Positions 44,163 to 53,965 of a stretch of DNA of 64,000 bases are shown piece by piece (position 1 is the first letter of the stretch; every line of letters starts with the position of its first letter). The position numbers and the translations under genes were made by a program. Below the pieces are notes generated by a model that was given only the letters and a program-made list of their open reading frames with translations, searched no databases and was not told the origin of the DNA. The stretch is taken from the NCBI GenBank assembly GCA_033239125.1, contig BSWB01000005.1, positions 104,028,494 through 104,092,493 on the forward strand. The letters run 5' to 3'. Source of the stretch: Fagopyrum homotropicum (taxonomy: Eukaryota > Streptophyta > Magnoliopsida > Caryophyllales > Polygonaceae).

Positions 44163-44178
44163 TAAGTATGGGGTTATT
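44163..44178 (+). promoter_or_regulatory. 3' polypurine-like tract, element C
   Basis: TAAGTATGGGGTTATT abuts the 3' LTR start at 44179. It has the same core as the internal tract. Confidence 0.75.
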
Positions 44179-44473
44179 TGTTAGCATGAAATATTGTGAT
44201 ATTTTAGGCACGTTTTCTAAACGTATTTGATTCATATTGATAGTCTTTGATTGAACATCATTGCATATGTGAGCTAGTATTACCTATATTGTCGATATGG
44301 ATGTCTACACTAGCTTTATGTTGATTATAGATGATTAAGAGTCATTTCCGAACGGAATCGAGCAAAGGAAGAGTGATTGAATATGTCCATGGATTGAGGG
44401 CATTATTAGGAGCAAATTGGAGTTCAACTTGAGGAATGCATGAGGCTAGGGAAGAATCACGTTCTTGCCCTAA

Positions 44474-44647
44474 ACCACGCTCTAAAATACGGCCGTACTA
44501 CAAACCACGTTTGGTTCCACGGCCGTGGAACACTGCAAAGAGAGGCGTGGTGCATTCTAGTAACTATTACGGCCGTGGAACTTATGGTTCAAACCGTGAC
44601 AGAATCCACGCTCTAAATTACGGTTGTGGAATCTTCCATGACCGTGA
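44474..44647. repeat. Element C motif cluster in 3' LTR (U3)
   Basis: Copy of the 32954-33127 cluster with small changes, for example GGTTGTGG in place of GGTCGTGG near 44623. Confidence 0.9.
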
Positions 44648-45303
44648 TCTTGGCGATCTCTTTCGCCACATTTTGAAGCCACGATCTTTTGAAGATTGGG
44701 CCGGGCCGATATTTTATCTTGCCCTATAAAAAGACGGACAAAGGGAGATTCCGTCATCTTCGTTTAGCGGCATTTATCGACGCATAGGCCGGCTTACATC
44801 TCGTTTCGCATCTACGCTTACATTTTGCTTAGAGGCAATTGGGAGATCTCATTGGAGATCGAAGTTCGCATCTGTGACTTGCCCTAATCTCGCACTTCTG
44901 GTGGAAATTGCTGTTGAGATCTCCGGATTGGCGGAAGATCGAAGCTTTTGGAAGATTGTTGCAAGAAGATCTCTCTTCTTGTTTAGGTTTGATTTGGAAA
45001 ACGGATTGACATCCCGTTCTCCCTTCTTTCCTAAGATTGTGATTGTTTGCTTTATTCTGAATCCATTGACAATATTTGTTCTCGATTGTGACCTTGAGAT
45101 TGGTTTGAAGATTATTGAAAGTTTTCGGAAGTTTTCATCTCTCTATCTTTTAATCCTTGAATTGATATCAACATGACGGTTATTGGCTAAAAACCCTTAA
45201 CAATTCTAAGGTGAAGGGTTGATAGTTATGGCTTAGATGATGATAGATTGATCGTAAACAGATTAGACCCTGAGAGTTAGAGAGAATCGTCGACGAACCC
45301 TAA

Positions 45304-45360
45304 ATTACGGGCTGTTCTTGAGTTCCACGGCCGTGGAGTCTCAAGATCCAACCGTAATTT
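45304..45360. repeat. Element C motif cluster in 3' LTR (U5 side)
   Basis: Copy of 33781-33840 with TTCCACGGCCGTGGA unchanged. Confidence 0.9.
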
Positions 45361-45639
45361 CCTTTAAGTTTACGAACCTGCTTTTACTTTAGTCCAAAGT
45401 TAAAGATTTGCTTTAACTTAGTTTAGACTTGTCTTTTCTAGGTGGTAGTGAAACCTCAATAACCTCTACCTCGATTGTGAGTGTCATAACCATAATCGGC
45501 TAAGTTAGTTTTGATCCTTGGATTACAAGTTTAGGTATTTGACATTAATTCTTGCTTTTAGAACCCTTCTATATTGAGCCTCAACAACCTGTATAGGGAG
45601 TGTCTTGTAGGTGAGTCATATAAGGTTTTTGGAACTTCA

Positions 45640-46032
45640 ACAACCTGGTGGTACCTGGGTAAGTCTCTCTGTCCTAGCAGCCTCCTCCATACGCTCAACA
45701 TATGCTCGGTACTCTCTGTACTCAGTCGCTCCAATGGAAACACGTCCTGACTCCGTCGAACGTGCTCTTTGTGCTCCAGACCTAGCAACGGTCTCATTCC
45801 TGACCTCAGGACTTACACTCTCAGCTACCTCCTCCACTCCAGCCTCTGGCATGATCACTGCTGGTGGATCTTCTCGAGGAGCTCTACCTCGGCCTCGGGC
45901 TAGTGGAGGTCTACCTCCACGGCCGCGTCCTCTAACTGTAGGGGTCCTATCTTCCCTACCTGGTCCAGCCGGAGGGAGAGGTGGACGACCTCTGCCTCGA
46001 CCAGTAGCTAGCGTAGCTCTAGTACGTGCCAT
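45640..46032 (-). pseudogene. Element E gag N-terminus
   Basis: Begins MARTRATLATGRGRGRPP at 46032, with an Arg/Gly/Pro-rich stretch and then EYREYRAYVERMEEAARTE, typical of chromovirus gag starts. It ends at the junction with C. The structural gag core and zinc knuckle found in intact relatives are absent on both sides of C, so a deletion accompanied or followed the insertion. Confidence 0.88.
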
Positions 46033-46290
46033 CTGCGCAAGAATAATAACTATAATTACTACTAGCTAAATCCCATAAAGTCCATCTACAGTAAAACCTA
46101 AAGTCCAACTAAGCATATTGAGATCCGCGGTAGTAGTGGTGGTCAGCCGTACTTTTCTATTCCCAACCAGACTATGCATGCATTTAAAACCAAAAATTTT
46201 TCTTTTTAAAACTCAGACCCCTTTTCGGGTTCTGCTTAAAACTTATTCGGTCTTTCAGAAGGTTTCAAGTGCCATTGTTGCCAACCTAGA
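46033..46290 (-). other. Leader of element E
   Basis: About 260 nt between the primer-binding site and gag start; no coding frame and no feature recognised. Confidence 0.6.
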
Positions 46291-46302
46291 GCTCTGATAC
46301 CA
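46291..46302 (-). promoter_or_regulatory. Primer-binding site of element E
   Basis: The minus strand reads TGGTATCAGAGC, complementary to initiator tRNA-Met, three bases from the 5' LTR end. It fixes the orientation. Confidence 0.93.
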
Positions 46303-46305
46303 TGT

Positions 46306-47583
46306 TGTAACACCCCGAATTCTCAGAACTCGGGACATTACTGGTTAGGACCTCACAATGGGTCCCGACCTCAGTTTGACAACAACATTACTAGGATCTT
46401 ACAACAAGACACAAATAAAGAAACCGAAATTCATAAAAATAGCATTTTTAAGATAATGAATGCAACACTGTCTAGCAGCCTAAAGTACTTAAACAAAAGA
46501 AAAGAACAACTGTCTTAACCAAAAGAAAGGAAAGACAAAAACAACCCCCAACCCCGCTCTAAGGAGTACGGAGACCCGGCTGACCACTACTTCCGGATCA
46601 CTCAGCTGCTGATCTAACCTGCGGTAAATCTAAAAACAACAACAAGAAGAACCGTTAGCTAGTTATCTAAATATTAGCAGAATAATAACAGCACAAACAC
46701 ACACATAAAATATAAACACCCATCATGCTTTCAAACAAGTCCGTTTTATTATCTTGAATTAAGTTACTCTTTCACGCTAATGATAATTATTTTGTGACAC
46801 GAGAGATTCCCAAACCTCGCCTCCGCCCCCGTGTAACCATCAGGAATGGATCCGATGCATCTCACCTTGTACCTGCCAGGTCTGGGTATAGAGAACCTCC
46901 TAGTCTCCTGTCAGAGCTGGGCAGTGATGTCACGGCCCGTTATACATACACTTGGGCCTTAAACATAATAATAACAGTCGTCCTAGCAAGTTATTATTAT
47001 TAAAACACGCAAAAAGCACACACAACTACTATCACTCAACTAATATCCAGAAACTGGCTAAGTAAGTCGCAAGGACTTACCTGAGTCAAAACACTCTCTA
47101 ACACGTCTCAAAACAGTCCGTACTCGTGGTAACTCAAACGCCTGTCAAATAAGGCATGTCGATCAAAATCACATCTCGATGTCCAACCTCTTGCGAAGGA
47201 ATTACGGAAAACAACTCTTACGGTAAAAGACCGTTTTACCCTTAGTGCCGAAAATTCTCAATTTTATTCTTAAGCCCTACTATATTCTTTTATAACATGT
47301 TTTCCAAATTATTTTCTCTAGGATGGTTCCTATAAGTTAAAACTCGAAACCACTCCGCAAAGAACAACATTCCTCTTCTTTCCCGATTACCACTCTACTC
47401 TTTCACAGGTATATATATAAATTCCCATACTTTTTAATTTCACCAACTCACTCATAAGTATACTTTTATTTCATATAGTATGTATACGTATATTTATGTA
47501 CTCGGCATACACTCTCCTATATAAACTCACACCTGCTCTTATTAACCTTCCGTAATTGACTGTATATATGTACTTATATGTAT

Positions 47584-47650
<67 letters not shown>

Positions 47651-48739
47651 CGATCCAACTTATTCATACACATCTCGCATCTTCACTCACGTTTTTCTTA
47701 CAATATACTAATACAGTACCCGTATATATATATACACATTCATGTTTCTTTTTCCTATCAATCTATACATATATACATAATGCGGAGTACAACACATCCA
47801 ACATCCAATCTCGACATATATACATACTGCAGTGGAATGAAGGAACGGAGAAGCCGGCTTATCGGAGTTGCAGCCCGGCGAGGAGAGTCCTAGGCGGTGC
47901 GCTAGCGTTCCGGCGGTGTACTGAGTATGGTGGTCCAGTTGTAGGTTTACTGCAGGTCGAAGCGAGATCGCGGGTCAACGAATGCGGAACGAGAGGAAGA
48001 GGTGAGGGACAGAGGGGTAATGCTTACCGGTTTCTGATGCTGCGAGGCGGTGCGGCGGTGGCTGCGGGGTGGAGGACGAGGCGGAGCAGCGGTGGTTGAC
48101 GTTCCGGCGTCTCTTCGTCCCTACTGCAGTGGCGACGGTGGGTGAGGTCCGGAACAGCGAGGCGCAGAGAAAGGCGGAAAGGGAAGGAGAAGGCCGAAAA
48201 CTTACCGGAGTCCCTGCGGTGGTTGGCGGACGGCGCAAGGCTCGGTGGCGGTGGTGGCAGGAAGGTCGGCAGTGGTGCGGTGCTGGTGCTTGCCGATCTT
48301 CCGTCTTGCGAGAGCGAAGGAGGGCTTGGAGAGTTGCAGCGTGCAGAAGTTATGGTAGGAGAGGTAAGCGGCAGGTAGATTAGGATTAGGATTAATTTTA
48401 ATTAGGGTTAGGAATTGATTAAGTGGGCTGCTAATTGGGCCTTGTAGTGGCCCACACACGGTCCGCTATGTGACTATAAATACGGATACGCAACTCGTTA
48501 TTTGCGTGCGGAAATTTATAAAAATACGGAATTAAATTCCGTATTTTATCTTATTATTATTCTTATTTTAACGTACGTAAATTATTTCCGGTCATTTAAT
48601 TTATCATTTTATGTGAATCTAGGTCACAAAAATGATCGAACTAAACTCGTTTTATTTTACTTATTTATTTATTTACGATTGTCGCATCGGACTTTGGTTA
48701 ATTTCAATTTACCAGAACTTAAATTTTTCGGTTATTACA
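46306..48739 (-). mobile_element. 5' LTR of element E
   Basis: About 2.43 kb, same ends as the 3' LTR. It is longer mainly because a TA tract at 47586-47648 has about 31 units versus about 8 in the other LTR. GC-rich core at about 47840-48380. Confidence 0.95.
47586..47648. repeat. (TA)n microsatellite in 5' LTR of E
   Basis: About 31 TA units; the allele in the 3' LTR (27724-27740) has about 8. The LTRs were equal at insertion, so the difference arose afterwards. Confidence 0.95.
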
Positions 48740-48744
48740 ATCAC
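48740..48744 (+). repeat. Target-site duplication of element E, right
   Basis: ATCAC, matching 26438-26442. Confidence 0.95.
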
Positions 48745-48919
48745 AAGGTCAAGAGCAAAGGCGATTCAAGATGAAGTTACGGACATACTCATGACATGTA
48801 CGCTCAAGGAAACTCTCCTCACTCTCAAGAGTTCCTTGGTGACGTTACTGACTGTTAAAGTAGAGCCAAGCTACGACAAAGAAGATCCATTGAGCAAAGA
48901 AGAAGGATAAGAACAAGGA
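48745..48919 (+). pseudogene. Element A polyprotein C-terminus, last piece
   Basis: Frame continues from 26442: RAKAIQDEVTDILMTCTLKE, LLTVKVEPSYDKEDPLSKEE and TAA at 48908-48910. Nine bases later element F begins. The same tail occurs at 11322-11480, with more changes. Confidence 0.9.
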
Positions 48920-50942
48920 TGTAACACCCCCAATTTTAGGCGCGTTTGCGATATTTATTTTTTTCCGTCTCCTATCGATATTTTTTGCTTTTACTTATAT
49001 ATTTTATTAAAAGTATTTTTTGGCATAAATTATTTTTTCCCGAGTATATTTGTATTTTGGATACGTTCGCGTATATCCACATTATTATTTTCGAAAAGAT
49101 TGGGATGTTTTTCCGGTTCAAAGATCCCATTCCGAACTCTTTTGAATCGGATTCACTCTTAATCCCCTTTTCTTTAATTTCTTTTCTTTTTCCTAATTTT
49201 ATTTTCTTCTTTCCCTTCCCATGATTGTTCTTCTTGGTAGCTTGTGCCGCCTACCTACCCTTACCTTGCCTACCTGCACCCTACAACCTACACCAGGCTA
49301 CCCACGTCATTCTTCCCTTCTTTGGATCGAACCTAGCACCACCTCTACCTTGGCGAGCTCTCACCTCTTTGTTTCTTTCATTCTCTAGATTGAGAAACAT
49401 CAGCCCTTGTATCTTCTCCACTAACCTCCAACTCCCTCCTCTATTCTTCATCTCCCGGTACTCTCCCTAGCATCTCCTATCTCCTTCTAACACTCAAACT
49501 TTCCCCAACGACCCTGCTTCCTTCGCCACTCTTTGTTTGCCTCAACCCCTCGCCTCCTTCACCGAGCTACTCCTTCTCTTCCTTCGATCTCTAGCGCAAC
49601 TCCTTCGAGCCTCTCTGTCTCTCCTTCATCTTGAACATTGGTAGCAGGTCGCTGGAGAGATGCCCTCCGCTCGCCATCGAAGCTAGCCGGAGGAGCCTCG
49701 CTGGAGGAGCCTCGCCGTTGGAGCCACGTAGCCCGCCGCCGCCCTGCATTCCTCTTTCCATCTCTGTTTTCCCAACCACTCGAGAACCCTCGCCGCTCCA
49801 CTGCGCCGGAGAAGCTAGCACTGCTCTCCTTCGCCTCCTCCTGCCCTTCGACGCCGGAGATCGGAGCAAGCCACACCACCGTTGCCCTCGCATTATCAAA
49901 GCCCACTATAGGCTGGAGCCGCCCTGCGCTCATACCCAACGAGGAAGAAGAAGCTGAAAGCCTGAAAACCCTTTACATTTAATTAAATCGGGCCCCTCAC
50001 TTTTGGTATAATTGCAAATGTTACCCATTGCGTTGTATTTACAGTTTTTTACCCAGGTTTTTGGAATGTATCAATTATACCCCTGTTGGACTTGATTACA
50101 GTTTTGGCCCAAAGTTTTATTTTGTGAAAATGGCCCAAGTTTCTAGAGTTGTGTATTGTGCCCGGAAAATGTATTTACGGTTTTTAAACGTGGGATTTAC
50201 TTCAAGTTATATTCTTATGTATATATACCATATATATTATGCCTTGGATTAATTTCGAGTTATGGCTCAAAGTTTTTAATTTTGGTTTTATGACCAAGTT
50301 TCTAGAATTTCATATCGTGCCCCGAAAGAATTATTCCGTTCAAGTTTAGCATATGAGCTAAATTTGTTTAGTTTTGGTTTTAGGTTTGGAAGCGTCCTGA
50401 GAAAGACCTAATGAGTCCAAGTCGACATCTGTTGATTGACTTGTAATATCTAGGATTTCCGAATTCTAATTAATATTGATTAACTTAATCATTGATAGTA
50501 ATTGACATATAACTCGCGAAGATTGCGCAAGTGATGAGTATGAGTCCCACCGTTATGATCCTGGCGTAATTTTGGACGTATGGGGAAATTTTCACATTTT
50601 CCCCCTGGTAATTATTTTTGCCCTCCGGTGTAATTTGGAACATTTGGGAGCTCCAATTAATAAAAATGCAGTTGAGAGAAATGATCAGGACAACGGATAT
50701 GTCCTAGATATGAAATAACATGGAGAGGCAAAACGGCCAAAAAAGTCGCTATTTCGTTTCTTAACGGCTAAGAAAGACGACTTAGGAATACACGTTTTCC
50801 GAGGCAATTGTGGAATAATTGTCCCTACAATATTCCAGATTTATTATTCCAATTTCGATAAATTTGGAGAAGGGGGTTCAAACCGCCTGTGGATCGGTTA
50901 AAGGATAATTATCGACTTCGCTAAAGGATAATTATCGTCTTC

Positions 50943-50953
50943 ACTATAAATAG
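50943..50953 (+). promoter_or_regulatory. Probable TATA box in LTR of F
   Basis: CTATAAATAGAG fits the plant TATA consensus and is followed by a pyrimidine-rich leader-like section (51000-51120). Confidence 0.55.
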
Positions 50954-51734
50954 AGGAAAATCCTTTATTAATTGATTTCCTTTCACGTTTCTTCGTAAAT
51001 GCTCTAATTTCTCTCAACCTTCAAACTCAGATCTACTCTTTGTTTCTAATCCGATTTCAATTCCGTTTGAGTTTCTAGATTCCTCTCTTCATTCTCTTCA
51101 TATCGGTACCGAGTTTCTGCATTTCCGAGTATATAGAGATCTGGTCGAGCATATATGTCACCAGGACGGTTCCGTCACTCAGATTCCGGTGAATTTGATG
51201 TTGTCCTTGCGAGGCCTGCGTCGTTGTGATTCCGAGTCTTCTTTTAGACTGTCAATCGGGTTAGTAACGAATAAGTTATGAATTTATCCGTTTTCCGTAC
51301 TGCAATTTGGCCTAAATTGACTTTAGGCTTGTCAAAATGGATAATTATGAATTCCATTATGGTCGTTATATTATTCTAGTGATTATGGGTTGTTTGTTTG
51401 ATGAAATCCGATGACAGGTGGCTTTAGAAATTGTCTACGGGCAAAACGTTATTCTGGCGAAATTTAATTAATTAATTAAAGGTTAAATAATTAAATTAGG
51501 ATTAGAATTGAGATGGAGGAATGTTGATTAGATACTACCTTGAGATTTGAGGAATTGTGAGTTATGTTGAGATATTGAGGTTTAGTTGGTTGTGAGGATT
51601 ATAGATTGATTATGATTCTTATGGGTCCCTTGGGTCTAGGTGTGACTGTTTTTATTGATAGGAGTATTGATATCTCTTTATGCCTTGTTATTAGGCAGTG
51701 TCCCTCTCAGGATTGGAGGTTGATTGTGGTTGAG

Positions 51735-52567
51735 GTTGTACGAGGTTGAGGTAAGTCCGTAGGACTTACTTAACCACCATCCTTATATTGGGTGTTTGCA
51801 TGAGTGGTGTGTGCGTTATATGCTTGATATGATAGCATGCGATGTCGATGATTACCGACCTATGTTTTATTGATAGCCCCATTGTGTGGCAGTGATAACC
51901 CTTCCCTTCATTCTGTAAGGAGTTGGGGGGGTTCTCTGTGCTCATGTCATCTGGTATACAGGAAAGGTGCAATCCACTCTCATAGGGTACACGGGTTGTG
52001 TGATCGACACTACTTCCAGATGGACGTCAGGCCCAAAGGCGGGGATGATACAATGTTAGTGTCACATAGTTTCATCTATCTATATATACGATTTGAGTGA
52101 ATGACTATTATGTAAAGATAATTAAACGGGTAAATGTGTGATAGCATGATCATGTGTATCTTCCATGACTTGTGTTTGTGCTTATGCATTACCTCATACA
52201 TGTATGGTTAGATAATGGTTTCATACAATGTTGTAGATGCCTTGCAGGATAGGCGAGCTCCTGAGTGATCTGGCAGGGTGACAAGCCGAGGACTCTCGTA
52301 CATTAGGGGGTTATGGTTTTGGGGAAGTTCAAGTTTCCCTCCTGTGTGAGGATGATATTTTGTATACCTCCTGTGTGAGGATGATGCTTTATACTCGACT
52401 ATATTGTTGTATACCTTTTGATTGTATAGTTTTATACAGTTTTTATGTATTTGTTTTATATCTGTCAGTGCCATGTTGTAAGGTCCAGTGAACTTGTTGT
52501 CACGCTTAGGGTTAGGATCCACTGTGAGATCCTAGCCCAATGTGGCATCCCAAGTCTCGCGGATTTG
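51735..52567 (+). repeat. Internal duplication in LTR of F, first copy
   Basis: Begins with GAGGTAAGTCCG...GGACTTACTTA and ends with GTGAACTTGTTGTCACGC, GGATCCACTGTGAGATCC and CATCCCAAGTCTCGCGG. The second copy has the same order at 53138-53945. Confidence 0.75.
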
Positions 52568-53137
52568 TGAGTACCTCCTTCCTCGATCTAGTTATGTTTA
52601 ATAGTATCATGTTAGGTTGGATCTAGCATAACTTAGAGTGAATACCAAGTGGTAGCTTTGGACCTTAGGTGGAATTTGGAATGTTCTAAGACTTGAGGTT
52701 TTGATATTGTTTGATGGTTTGATTTTGTTATGAGCTTGGGGTGGTATTGTTATCTTGTGAGCGTCTGATGCTCGAGGTTGGGGTTGTATGATCTTGTGAG
52801 ATTTTGGAGCTTAGGATTGACTTATCCTAGCATGGTGTTGTTACCGTTGAGTTTATTTGGACTTGGCATGTTTATCCTAGTATGTGTTATGGGTTATGAT
52901 CTTACGAGATCATAGGGTCTAGAAGTCTAAGGAGTTCTAGCTTGTGTTGAGTATGATGTGAGCATGAGGGATTCTAGGATGCAGTCCTAGAATGAGAGTC
53001 AAATGATCTCGCGTAGATCATTTGTGTAGAAGTCTAAGACTTCTTGAGTTGAGTGAGTTGTTGACATAGATATCTTGTTGTGAGCAAGTGTAGACTTCTT
53101 CCCAAGGGAAGCGAGAGTGTGCGCGAGTTAGCGTTTG

Positions 53138-53945
53138 GGACGAGGTAAGTCTCCCCGGACTTACTTAGCTCGTATTCCCTGTATTAGTATCTATGTGTGT
53201 TGGGTGGTGGGTGTGTTTATCGTTTATGTTATAACAACTAAATCGGAAATAGGATTACCGACCTTTATATATTATTTGGCTCAAGTGTATGATAACGGGC
53301 GGTGACAACTTGTCTAGCTCCCGCGAGAGTTGGGAGGTTCTTGGCGACTATCCCGTGCTGGTAGACGGTCGGATGCATCAGTACCATTCCATGCCGGTAA
53401 GTAGGGACCGAGGCGAGTTTCGGTGATTCTCGTGTCAGAACCTAAGTTGAATTAGAATGGGATATGACTTAATAATAATAAGATAATAAATGGATTTGTG
53501 TGCTTTGGAGTATGATATGTGTTTATGATGATTTACTTGTGTTTGTGCCTTTCACTTTGATTCTAATGCTTCGAATATTAGCTAACGGTTTTATACCAAT
53601 TGTGGTAGATTGCCTTGCAGGTTAGGAATGCGGCCGAGAGATCCGGAAGAGTGAGAAGCCGGGGTTCCGTACATTTTAGGAGTGGGTTTTGGTTGAATTC
53701 GTTTTGGGTATTGTTTCTTGTATATTGTTATGTATGTGATGTTCAAGTCTTTGGAGTTGAGAACTCGGCTGAAGTTTGTCTTTTGTTTGTTTCTGGGGAT
53801 CATATCATTTGCATAAAAATGTATTTCAATTTTGCCTTTATTTGTTTCTTTTTGTAAGATCCGGTGAAGTTGTTGTCAGGCTAAGGGTCGGGACCCATTG
53901 TGAGGTCTCGCCCGTAGCATCCCGAGTCCCGCGGAATCGGGGTGT
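53138..53945 (+). repeat. Internal duplication in LTR of F, second copy
   Basis: GAGGTAAGTCTCC...GGACTTACTTA, GATTACCGACC, GTGAAGTTGTTGTCAGGC and CATCCCGAGTCCCGCGG, offset about 1.39 kb from the first copy and clearly diverged from it. Confidence 0.75.
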
Positions 53946-53952
53946 TTTAAAG

Positions 53953-53965
53953 TGGTATCAGAGCC
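53953..53965 (+). promoter_or_regulatory. Primer-binding site of element F
   Basis: TGGTATCAGAGCC, complementary to initiator tRNA-Met. Confidence 0.88.

Larger units (their letters stand above)
32658..45639 (+). mobile_element. Element C: Athila-like LTR retrotransposon inside element E
   Basis: 5' LTR 32658-34426, primer-binding site at 34433, gag-protease, pol, accessory ORF, two polypurine-like tracts, and a 3' LTR cut short at 45639. No target-site duplication can be found because the right end is deleted. Coding regions are open, with intact RT, RNase H and integrase signatures, so the element is young. It sits in the gag of E, in the opposite orientation. Confidence 0.94.
44179..45639 (+). 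mobile_element. 3' LTR of element C, truncated
   Basis: Matches the 5' LTR from 32658 to about 34118 and stops at GGAACTTCA; the last approximately 308 bp of the LTR are missing and sequence of E gag follows directly. It carries TATA at 44725 and motif clusters at 44474-44647 and 45304-45360. Identity with the 5' LTR is high except at about 44745-44848. Confidence 0.92.
26443..48739 (-). mobile_element. Element E: minus-strand chromovirus, itself split by element C
   Basis: Two LTRs (26443-28836 and 46306-48739) in the same orientation, flanked by ATCAC. The primer-binding site next to the right LTR and coding sequence on the minus strand show that the right LTR is the 5' one. Without C the element is about 9.3 kb. 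Coding content is gag start, gap with C inserted, protease, RT, RNase H, integrase and chromodomain, of Tekay-like type. LTR similarity is very high, so insertion is recent compared with A. Confidence 0.95.
48920..53950 (+). mobile_element. LTR of element F, about 5 kb
   Basis: The start is clear and the end is a degraded GGGGTGTTTTA before the primer-binding site. The final 95 nt (GTTGTTGTCAGGC, GGGACCCATTGTGAGG, CATCCCGAGTC) resemble the LTR end of E, so the two are related families. A segment of about 0.8 kb is duplicated inside (51735-52567 and 53138-53945). 49225-49980 is C-rich with open frames of no family. 50940-51240 includes CACTATAAATAGAGG, a likely TATA region. Confidence 0.6.

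Noticed and set aside
49225..49982. Pro/Ser/Leu-rich frames in the first part of F LTR
   Set aside because: Overlapping frames on both strands in a C-rich region and no recognisable domain; I could not exclude a captured exon, but nothing supports it.
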